Assembly (NCBI GenBank): GCA_020440935.1
Contig: JAGRNC010000066.1
Coordinates: 1-10,479 of the forward strand
DNA from: Leptospiraceae bacterium
GTDB lineage: Bacteria > Spirochaetota > Leptospiria > Leptospirales > Leptonemataceae
Length of the DNA stretch: 10,479 nucleotides
Direction of reading: 5' to 3'
The position numbers and the translations under genes were made by a program. Every line of letters begins with the position of its first letter. The first letter of the stretch is position 1. Shown one piece after another: positions 1 through 5,901 of the stretch. The notes below the pieces were generated by a model. The model had not been told where the DNA came from and made no database searches. It saw only the letters and a list, made by a program, of their open reading frames with translations.

Positions 1-2
1 GC

Positions 3-671
3 TCCATCGTCCAGGTAGGGCTCGCAGAGTCGCAAGTCCATCAGGGTATCGATTCTACCCGGATAGAAAATAATAAGACAGATGCAACCCTTACTCCGGT
101 GCGCCCGCGGGCTCTCATTATGGGCGATTCCATGATGCAATTTGGGATTGGGCCTGCACTCAAATCAGGCCTGGAAGCAAAGGGGTTTTCCGTGGTCTAT
201 TTCGTAAAGAAATCCACCGGCCTAACATGGACCCATTTCTTTGACTGGCAGGCAAAGAGCAAGGAGCTCCTAGCGCAGGGCCCCTTCCAGACGATTGTAG
301 TAATGCTGGGCTCCAACGACGGGCGATGGCTCAAGTACAACGGAAAACGCCTGGAGTACGGACCGGATGTGAATTTATGGTGGCAGCAGTACGAGATTCG
401 ATTCGATGAATTCTACGGAAGGCTTTGTTCCGCTTCGCCGACTTTATTCTGGATTGGAATGCCGCCCATGCGGCCGGAAGGGTATCATAAGAAGACTCGA
501 TTGTTTAATCAGTTCTATCAGCGCAAGATCGCCGCCTCGGGTTGCGGAAAATACATAGATACCAACTATCTTTCCACGGACCGCTCGGTGCGTTGGACTG
601 ATGGAATCCACGTTACCAACGGCGGCGGAAAAATCGTGGCCAGCCACATAATGAAATCCATGGGCCTGTAA
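3..671 (+). CDS. SGNH/GDSL hydrolase, DUF459-type (5' end outside window)
   Basis: This is probably an exported SGNH-fold hydrolase/esterase that acts on acyl or acetyl groups in the envelope; the substrate is unknown. The frame is open from base 3 to the TAA at 669-671, giving 222 visible residues, so the GTG at 99 is not needed as a start and the true N-terminus lies outside the window. Numbered from the first visible codon, block I GDS (nucleophile Ser43, bases 129-131) is followed by a KKSTGL...FFDW stretch typical of DUF459 proteins. Block III GSND is at 103-106 and block V DGIH (Asp200, His203) near the end, so the catalytic set is complete. The first 30 or so visible residues are polar and look like a linker after a signal or membrane anchor. 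Such proteins often sit beside MBOAT O-acetyltransferases; that neighbour, if present, is upstream and unseen. Family call firm, function inferred. Confidence 0.87.
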   Translation, partial: SIVQVGLAESQVHQGIDSTRIENNKTDATLTPVRPRALIMGDSMMQFGIGPALKSGLEAKGFSVVYFVKKSTGLTWTHFFDWQAKSKELLAQGPFQTIVVMLGSNDGRWLKYNGKRLEYGPDVNLWWQQYEIRFDEFYGRLCSASPTLFWIGMPPMRPEGYHKKTRLFNQFYQRKIAASGCGKYIDTNYLSTDRSVRWTDGIHVTNGGGKIVASHIMKSMGL

Positions 672-794
672 TCCGAAACCTGCCCAGGGCCAGGACCTGT
701 AGCTCCGCTTCGAATGCGCGAGACATCACAACCTATGGCGTGGTGCGGCTCTTTGCCGGCGTAGACGTTTTGCCGGCTTTGTACCGCTCCAGCT
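672..794. other. Convergent intergenic gap with weak GCCGGC inverted repeat
   Basis: This is the gap between the SGNH hydrolase gene and the oppositely oriented corA gene. The only structure seen is two copies of the self-complementary hexamer GCCGGC at 755-760 and 772-777, each preceded by a short T run. They could pair as a 6-bp stem with an 11-base loop, followed on the + strand by TTTGT. This is at best a weak intrinsic terminator for the SGNH gene. No gene is supported here. Confidence 0.3.
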
Positions 795-1853
795 TTAAAG
801 CCAGCCAATTCGCTTGAAAAACCAAACCATACCGCCAGTAATCAGCGCCATTGCACAAAGAACGGCGGGATAGCCCCAGGGCGACTGTAGTTCGGGCATA
901 TAATGGAAATTCATTCCATATAAGCCGGTGAGCAGCGTAAGAGGCATGAAGATCGTTGTGATTACGGTAAGCACTTTCATTACCTGATTCAACCGTGTGC
1001 TGATGGACGACAGATGCACATCCAAAAGCCCCGATAGCATATCGCGGAAGGATTCTATGGTATCCACAATATGAATGGTATGATCGTAAATATCGCGAAA
1101 GAACAAGGTGAGCTCGGAAGATATGAGCGTAGAATGCTGCCGCTCCATAAAAACCAGCGCTTCCCGAAGCGGCCATATCGACTTTCGCAGAACAATTAGT
1201 TCGCGTTTCAAATAGTGGATTCTGGACAGCAGACCTTCCTTTCCGGTGAGCACTTCTTCTTCCAGCGCCTCGATTTCGTCGGACACACTTTCCAGAACGG
1301 CAAAGTAATGGTCCACCACGGAGTCGATCAGCGAATATGCCAGGTAATCGGCCTCCTGTTCGCACACCCTTCCCCGGTGGTCCAGGATCCGACCCACAAC
1401 ACTGGTGAAGGAAAGCTCGGAGTCTCCTTCCTCAAATGAGATTACATATCCCTTTCCCAGGACCAATGCGATTTGCTTTTGGATCACTCCGGACCCACGG
1501 ACCCATTCCAGGGATCGCATTACGATGAACAAATGGTCGCCATAATCCTCAATTTTGGGTCGCTGGTCGGTGCTCATCACATCCTCCAGAAGCAGCGGGT
1601 GCAGTCTGAATCGGTGGCCCAGCTTTTCTATGATTCGTGCATCGTTCACTCCCTGCACCTGAAGCCAGAGGATGCCTTCCTCCCCGGGCACAGGCAGATG
1701 GTCCGCATCGGGAATAGGAAGCCTCTGCCCTCCGCGCTCATTGTAACGTATTCCATGGATGCGCGTAACGGCGCTCTCATCGCCAATGTGTACCAATGAG
1801 CCGGGCGGCAGACCGGCTTTGCTGGATCGGCGGTGTTTGGAATGTTTCTTCAT
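795..1853 (-). CDS. corA: CorA-type Mg2+/Co2+ channel
   Basis: This gene encodes an inner-membrane divalent cation channel that normally works as a homopentamer taking up Mg2+ (also Co2+ or Ni2+). The 352-residue length matches the Thermotoga maritima-type CorA (about 350). A cytoplasmic alpha/beta domain covers roughly residues 20-170 and a long helical, charged region (stalk helix) roughly 170-290. TM1 is at about 292-312 and ends in the selectivity signature YGMN (GMN at 313-315), followed by a periplasmic loop with MPEL, as in this subgroup. TM2 is at about 327-346 and the protein ends in a short basic tail (FFKRIGWL). The ATG at 1853 is preceded by AGAGA as a possible ribosome site. The basic N-terminus (MKKHSKHRR) is longer than the conserved core requires. 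The gene is divergent from the exported-protein gene at 1951. Family assignment is near certain; the cation preference is not readable from sequence. Confidence 0.96.
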   Translation of the reverse strand: MKKHSKHRRSSKAGLPPGSLVHIGDESAVTRIHGIRYNERGGQRLPIPDADHLPVPGEEGILWLQVQGVNDARIIEKLGHRFRLHPLLLEDVMSTDQRPKIEDYGDHLFIVMRSLEWVRGSGVIQKQIALVLGKGYVISFEEGDSELSFTSVVGRILDHRGRVCEQEADYLAYSLIDSVVDHYFAVLESVSDEIEALEEEVLTGKEGLLSRIHYLKRELIVLRKSIWPLREALVFMERQHSTLISSELTLFFRDIYDHTIHIVDTIESFRDMLSGLLDVHLSSISTRLNQVMKVLTVITTIFMPLTLLTGLYGMNFHYMPELQSPWGYPAVLCAMALITGGMVWFFKRIGWL

Positions 1854-1950
1854 ATTCTCTGGTCGATCGATGCCGCAGGAACTGCGAGGAAAATTTATTT
1901 TACCAGAACCCGACCCCGCCGGATACTCGTCTTACTTTCAGGAGCATTTG
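1854..1950. promoter_or_regulatory. Divergent intergenic region between corA and exported-protein gene
   Basis: These 97 bases separate two divergent starts, so promoters for both genes are expected here. The one AT-rich island, 1891-1902, carries TAAAAT on the - strand (1902 to 1897) and TATTTT on the + strand (1896-1901), either of which could be a -10 element. I find no convincing -35 box at 16-18 bases from either one. The assignment rests on gene orientation more than on motifs. Confidence 0.3.
1940..1944 (+). promoter_or_regulatory. Ribosome binding site AGGAG fixing the start at 1951
   Basis: AGGAG lies six bases before the ATG at 1951. It decides the start of this gene, because the reading frame stays open far upstream into the opposite-strand corA gene and only the 1951 start gives a signal peptide. 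Confidence 0.8.
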
Positions 1951-2424
1951 ATGAAATCTGCATTGGTCGCCTTTCTTCTACTTTTTGCCACAACTCTGTT
2001 CGCCGATACCCGCTTCGAGGCGCGAATGGTCAAATCCAGTCAGGAGGACACCAACGTAATCTGGCTGTTCCCACAAAAAGAGAAAGTTCCAGGAATGCTC
2101 TGGGGCACGAACGAAGAATACACTCCTGGAATGCAGGCTGTGGTACTCTCCTGTGGAGTAAATTCAGAGGTAGAATACGATGACGGCCGCACCGAACCGG
2201 CGGATCTGTATCGTGTTGAGCACTATATGCTCAACGAAGACGAGGACTGGGTTCTTACCGGCTGGTTTCGACTGCGCCAGATGTCTAACAAAACGGAATG
2301 CGACAAAATGATGCAGCTAGCCCGATTGGTATCAAAGCAACGCTCCCTGATCGTGAAACTGGTAATCTCAGATCAAGGACTGGGCGTTCGCAATAAAGTG
2401 GAATCCTGGGAACTGTCTCCTTGA
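1951..2424 (+). CDS. Small exported protein, unknown function
   Basis: This encodes a 157-residue protein that I do not recognise. Residues 1-18 form a standard Sec signal peptide (MKSALVAFLLLFATTLFA) with likely cleavage after Ala18, and there is no lipobox cysteine. The mature part, about 139 residues, is acidic and mixed in character. It has one Cys in a VLSCGV stretch near residue 72 and a second in TECDKM near 121, which could form a disulfide in the periplasm. A run of acidic residues (NEDEDW) lies near residue 100, and no transmembrane segment follows the signal. The start is set by AGGAG at 1940-1944. The gene is followed after 41 bases by a lipoprotein gene in the same direction, suggesting a shared transcript and an envelope role. 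No specific function should be assigned. Confidence 0.85.
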   Translation: MKSALVAFLLLFATTLFADTRFEARMVKSSQEDTNVIWLFPQKEKVPGMLWGTNEEYTPGMQAVVLSCGVNSEVEYDDGRTEPADLYRVEHYMLNEDEDWVLTGWFRLRQMSNKTECDKMMQLARLVSKQRSLIVKLVISDQGLGVRNKVESWELSP

Positions 2425-2465
2425 AACGTTCTACAACGGATTCGTCTGGCAGCCGATGATTTAAT

Positions 2466-2921
2466 GTGAGACCTAAAGAACTAATCATTATTTCCTTTGC
2501 TGCCCTATTGCTATCCGTTGGATGCTCGCCCAATGAATCCTCCAAGCCGGTCGAGCCCGGCCCAGCCACGGTGCAGATTTTCATGTCCGCCAGCGACGGA
2601 ATGGAATGTGGAGCTGTGGAGCCGCTTCAGCGGCATGTTGATAAGAAAACACCGAAAGTAGTACTGGAAGCCTTGCTCAAGGGGCCAAGTAGCGAAGAGA
2701 TCCTAAAGGGCGCCTATACTTCCATCGAACGCGGTGCAAAACTGCTTTCGGTCGAGGAAGAGGGCGATGTGGTGATTGCCGACTTCTCTGGAATTGCCAA
2801 CGGAAAATCCTGCCGAGTCAAGGCGATTCAGAATCAGATAGCTCGGACGATTACCGACAACTTCCCCGGCAAAAGCGCGAAGATCCTGGTCGACGGCAAG
2901 CCTGCTACTCCCCAGAACTAA
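2466..2921 (+). CDS. GerMN-domain lipoprotein
   Basis: This is a predicted lipoprotein anchored in the inner or outer membrane, with a GerMN domain. That domain is named from the Bacillus spore germination and sporulation protein GerM and is widespread in envelope proteins, where it is thought to bind peptidoglycan or other polymers. The 151-residue product has a short hydrophobic signal ending in the lipobox LSVGC (Cys20). After a Pro-rich linker, the GerMN core spans about residues 35-145, with the typical elements LLKGPSSEE, a basic-Ser segment followed by AKLLSV, VVIADFSG, and a final QIARTI...ILVDGKP. The start is a GTG at 2466 (ATG at 2464 runs straight into TGA); the site has no clear Shine-Dalgarno, so it may depend on read-through from the upstream gene 41 bases away. 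The domain call is confident; the partner and biological role are unknown. Confidence 0.88.
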   Translation: MRPKELIIISFAALLLSVGCSPNESSKPVEPGPATVQIFMSASDGMECGAVEPLQRHVDKKTPKVVLEALLKGPSSEEILKGAYTSIERGAKLLSVEEEGDVVIADFSGIANGKSCRVKAIQNQIARTITDNFPGKSAKILVDGKPATPQN

Positions 2922-2931
2922 GCCGTATCTA

Positions 2932-2970
2932 TTTTTTTGGGCGGTCGGCATAATCAGTCCGACCGCGCCC
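2932..2970. other. Strong hairpin with adjacent T tract between convergent genes
   Basis: Seven Ts (2932-2938) are followed by a GC-rich stem: left arm 2939-2948 (GGGCGGTCGG) and right arm 2959-2970 (CCGACCGCGCCC), with ten paired bases, a two-base bulge and a ten-base loop. The position, just past the lipoprotein stop (2921) and before the convergent gene end (3052), suggests a termination or RNA-end function. However, the T run precedes the stem on the + strand, and on the - strand the stem is followed by As. It is therefore not a canonical intrinsic terminator for either gene. Confidence 0.55.
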
Positions 2971-2980
2971 ATCCTCTGGC

Positions 2981-3010
2981 TTCCGCAACCCGTCCTTTCC
3001 GCAACGCGTC
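2981..3010. repeat. Short tandem repeat, 16-base period
   Basis: TTCCGCAACCCGTC (2981-2994) and TTCCGCAACGCGTC (2997-3010) match at 13 of 14 positions with a 16-base period. A further TTCC at 3013 keeps the phase, but the rest of that unit is not conserved. It lies in the convergent intergenic region. With only two clear copies it may be chance or a decayed repeat. Confidence 0.5.
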
Positions 3011-3051
3011 ATTTCCAGCGAGCCGCACCATAGTGCGCATCGTGCCTGGAA

Positions 3052-4956
3052 TCAGCCCCGAACGGGGGCCACAATATTCCAATACCAGAGTAGCTGAAAG
3101 AAGACGACGCCAGCGATGACCACTATGCTGTAGTAAACCTTTAATGGCGTACCCCATCCAAAGCTATTGAACATACGAGGTATGCGAAGGGCAAGAACCA
3201 CCGTCAACGCTAGCAAACCGTAGGGCAGATACAGAAGCGCTTCCATACTCCGTGGTATTCCTTCGATGATGTGCTGCTGCAGGATACCCATATGTAGCTG
3301 CGTTCCAATCAAAAACAGAACGTGCGCCCAGGCCGTGGCAATCAGCAGTCGAAAAGTCTTACGCTCATCCTCGGGAAGATTTAGCAATTCCTCTTCTCTT
3401 CCTCGAATCTTGTAGGCAATGCGTCGCGCCACTGGTAAAAATAGGCAGGATAAGAAACTGAGAACCGAGAAAGCCGCCAGAGGAATGACTACTCCCATTC
3501 CTTCGAAAGCGCTAATTCTCTCTAGATAAAATGGAACCAGATAGGTTCCGCTGATGCCCCGAACCGAGTCCCCATCGAACTGGAAAACCACGGTAACCGA
3601 TGGATCCAACGCATGGAAACGATCGCCGCCTACGGGAATCAAATGAATGGGCTTGGATTGCTCGGCCGGAAAGGTAGCCAGAAGCCCATCGCCATCGACG
3701 GAAACATCTACCTGAAGAGGCAGACCTCCCATCTTTAGTGGACCATTATGCTCGTATCGTGCATAGCGAAAGTGGCCGGTGTACTGATCCAGGGAATGCG
3801 CTGGCTTTGCACTGGATGGCTCCGCTTCTTTCGAAAGCCCCAGAAAATCGGCATAGGACTGCATAAACTTTTCGCGGAGCAGTGGATCTGAAGTCCCATT
3901 TGTGCTAATAAAAATTCCGGACCTTGTTTCCGGGGAGAAGGACACAAGAGTAGAAAACCCTTCCCAGTCGCCCCCATGCTCCAGCATGCGAAGCCCCCGG
4001 AGATCGCGTTCGTAGAAACCAAGAGCACTTCCTGGCACCTCGGGATCAGGACGATAGGCCGTCTTGATTAATCGCGAATATGTCTGTCTCTGTAGGCCAG
4101 CCCTCCCCAGGCCATTGCACAATTCTTCAAGATAGCGGCCCATATCGGTGGCCGTGGCATAGACGGATCCCACCGGATAATACCGAAGCCGCATAGTGGG
4201 CATGAGCACACGTCCGCCATCCGGACCGAATACATAGCTCCTGGCCAGCTGTGCGGATTCGAGGTCGGATAATTGAAAAGATGAACCGGACAATCCCATT
4301 TCCGACATCAGCGATTTCTCGTAGCTAAGGAAATCAGAGCCGGAGGCTTTCTCCAGAATCGCCGCAAGAACCAGGTAGCCATAGTTCGAATAATTGTAAT
4401 AGGAACCCGGCGGAGCGATTTGTCCAGGATATTGATCCAGTGCGATGGTACTTAGATCCGGCAGAGTTTCCTCGGGCGCTGCGGCCAGACCCACCAATCG
4501 CTCATCAAAGCCGCCCGTATGGGTGGCCAGCTGCTGTATCGTCACTGGATGTTCAAATTTAGCGGAAAGCTCGGGAAGGTATTTTTCCACCGTATCGTCC
4601 AGTGATAGACGCCCATCCTGCCAGAGTTTTAAAATTCCGAGTATTACGAAGTTCTTGGAAACCGATCCAATACGAAACAAAGTCTTCTGTGGATCCACCG
4701 GGCGGCCCTGCTCCACGTCGGCTTCGCCGTAGGCGGCCAGATACACGATCTTTCCATTTTCCACCACTGCAACGAGCGCTCCCGGCACGTGGGCTTCGGT
4801 TGCTGTTCCATTCATGAAAGAGTCTACGAAGTCCCCGGCTTTCGAATCGGTCTGAATGGACACCTTTTTGGCGTAAGACAGAGTTGCCTGAGCCTGAACC
4901 GATAAACCGGGAGCGAGAAGGAGGCAGAAGAGAGCGGAGCAAAGAACGGATCGCAT
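3052..4956 (-). CDS. Serine beta-lactamase/PBP-like hydrolase with C-terminal membrane helices
   Basis: This protein belongs to the class C beta-lactamase/penicillin-binding-protein-like family (Pfam Beta-lactamase), whose members include esterases, D-amino-acid peptidases and beta-lactamases. The product is 634 residues from the ATG at 4956, chosen because it begins a signal peptide (residues 1-23, cleavage near AQA). Upstream in-frame codons to about 5100 add no domain. The catalytic motifs are present: S98-V-S-K101 (nucleophile and base), Y189-S-N191, and H327-G-G329 in place of the KTG motif. A beta-rich domain follows (about 385-480). Four predicted membrane helices come next (about 485-508, 533-555, 573-591, 606-626), with a charged cytoplasmic loop (REEELLNLPEDERK) between the first two. 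The catalytic domain should be periplasmic and tethered by its C-terminus. The first codon directly abuts an ATG of the divergent + strand frame. Hydrolase family is certain; beta-lactam hydrolysis is not implied. Confidence 0.93.
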   Translation of the reverse strand: MRSVLCSALFCLLLAPGLSVQAQATLSYAKKVSIQTDSKAGDFVDSFMNGTATEAHVPGALVAVVENGKIVYLAAYGEADVEQGRPVDPQKTLFRIGSVSKNFVILGILKLWQDGRLSLDDTVEKYLPELSAKFEHPVTIQQLATHTGGFDERLVGLAAAPEETLPDLSTIALDQYPGQIAPPGSYYNYSNYGYLVLAAILEKASGSDFLSYEKSLMSEMGLSGSSFQLSDLESAQLARSYVFGPDGGRVLMPTMRLRYYPVGSVYATATDMGRYLEELCNGLGRAGLQRQTYSRLIKTAYRPDPEVPGSALGFYERDLRGLRMLEHGGDWEGFSTLVSFSPETRSGIFISTNGTSDPLLREKFMQSYADFLGLSKEAEPSSAKPAHSLDQYTGHFRYARYEHNGPLKMGGLPLQVDVSVDGDGLLATFPAEQSKPIHLIPVGGDRFHALDPSVTVVFQFDGDSVRGISGTYLVPFYLERISAFEGMGVVIPLAAFSVLSFLSCLFLPVARRIAYKIRGREEELLNLPEDERKTFRLLIATAWAHVLFLIGTQLHMGILQQHIIEGIPRSMEALLYLPYGLLALTVVLALRIPRMFNSFGWGTPLKVYYSIVVIAGVVFFQLLWYWNIVAPVRG

Positions 4957-5037
4957 ATGATTAGCTGGGCAGACTCGGGCATCGTCGGTCAAGCCGATCT
5001 TGACACCGCGTCGCAGGGTCGTCAGGCTGACCTGTCC
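4957..5037. promoter_or_regulatory. Short divergent spacer between serine hydrolase and AAA+ genes
   Basis: If the serine hydrolase starts at 4956 and the ATPase at 5038, these 81 bases must contain or overlap both promoters. TTGACA at 5000-5005 is a perfect -35 consensus for the + strand, but no acceptable -10 lies 16-18 bases downstream (CAGGCT), so I do not claim a sigma-70 promoter. The region could instead code for an N-terminal extension of the ATPase, because the + frame is open from an ATG at 4957. Confidence 0.3.
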
Positions 5038-5898
5038 ATGAAAACGCAATCGATCGACGGAATTAATCTGCACCTTGGAACACCCGACCAGGACGAACAC
5101 CCCTGGGTGGGCAACATGGATGTGCTACAGCAGCTCATGGCCTGCTGGCTAGCGGTCCACGAAGACGACATCCCGCTCAATCCTAGATTGATCGGTCGGC
5201 CGGGCGTAGGAAAAACCACACTTGCTGCGGCCGCTGCCCGCGCCCTGGGACGTCCCGTCTATATTTATCAGGCCACCATGGATACGCGACCGGAGGATTT
5301 ACTGATCACCCCGGTTATTGCGGAATCTGGAAAGATCAAGTACGTGGCTTCGGCCATCGTCACCGCAATGATTGAAGGAGGAGTAGCGATCCTCGACGAA
5401 GGCAATCGTATGGGCGAAAAATCCTGGGCCTCGCTGGCGCCCTTATTGGACCATCGTCGCTATATCGAGTCCATCATTGCGGGCATCAAGGTAAAGGCAC
5501 ATAAGGACTTTCGCTTCTGCGCCACCATGAACGAAGACGCGTCCACATTCGAGATACCGGAGTACATTCAGAGCCGTTTGCAGCCACAGATCTATATCGA
5601 TTTTGCAGATGCCGACGAAGAAGCGGAAATACTAAAAGCAAATCTCCCCTTTGCTCCCGATGAAATCATCAACTACGTCGTCCGATTTCTGCAGGCAGCC
5701 CATCAAGCGGACGAGCCCTATTCCGTCAGGGATGGAATTAACATTACTCGTATGGTGCTAAAGCTTGGCATTTCCAGGGAGTTTTTTAGCAAAGAGGAAA
5801 ACCGCATTGTTACCGATGAGTCCAGATTTCGCGAATTGCTCCATGATTCGGTAATGGGAATTCTTGGCGACGATGCCCTCCGATATCTGATAACTTGA
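5038..5898 (+). CDS. MoxR-like AAA+ ATPase
   Basis: This is a P-loop AAA+ ATPase of the MoxR/AAA_5 type; relatives act as ATP-driven chaperones that remodel or insert cofactors into a partner encoded next door. The product is 286 residues from the ATG at 5038. An alternative ATG at 4957 adds 27 residues (MISWADSGIVG...) that precede the recognisable domain and look non-conserved. Visible motifs are Walker A G53-RPGVGK-T60, Walker B VAILDE (Asp120, Glu121), sensor 1 in FCATMN (Asn165), an arginine finger in EYIQSR (Arg180), and sensor 2 in a YSVRDG...ITR segment (Arg231). The enzyme should therefore be active. It lacks the long C-terminal lid of some MoxR proteins and has no membrane segment. 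The next gene begins three bases after its stop and in the same frame, so that product is the probable partner. The von Willebrand A partner usual for MoxR proteins is not seen in the window. Confidence 0.93.
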   Translation: MKTQSIDGINLHLGTPDQDEHPWVGNMDVLQQLMACWLAVHEDDIPLNPRLIGRPGVGKTTLAAAAARALGRPVYIYQATMDTRPEDLLITPVIAESGKIKYVASAIVTAMIEGGVAILDEGNRMGEKSWASLAPLLDHRRYIESIIAGIKVKAHKDFRFCATMNEDASTFEIPEYIQSRLQPQIYIDFADADEEAEILKANLPFAPDEIINYVVRFLQAAHQADEPYSVRDGINITRMVLKLGISREFFSKEENRIVTDESRFRELLHDSVMGILGDDALRYLIT

Positions 5899-5901
5899 TT
5901 T

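Noticed and set aside
733..1365. A 210-codon open frame on the - strand inside corA
   Set aside because: It overlaps the well-supported corA gene in another frame, is rich in Arg/His/Ser without any domain, and has no ribosome site.
1759..1950. Upstream extension of the exported-protein gene
   Set aside because: It overlaps the corA start antisense and would bury the signal peptide; AGGAG before 1951 supports the shorter form.
3055..3070. CCCCG/CGGGG hairpin at the end of the serine hydrolase gene
   Set aside because: The two-base loop is too tight and the sequence is coding, so it is not a believable terminator.
3052..4956. Calling the serine hydrolase an antibiotic-resistance beta-lactamase
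   Set aside because: The motifs define the broad PF00144 family, and the third motif is HGG with a membrane tail; nothing indicates beta-lactam as substrate.
5000..5028. Sigma-70 promoter with TTGACA at 5000-5005
   Set aside because: The -35 is perfect, but the hexamer 17 bases downstream (CAGGCT) is not a -10, so the match is probably chance.
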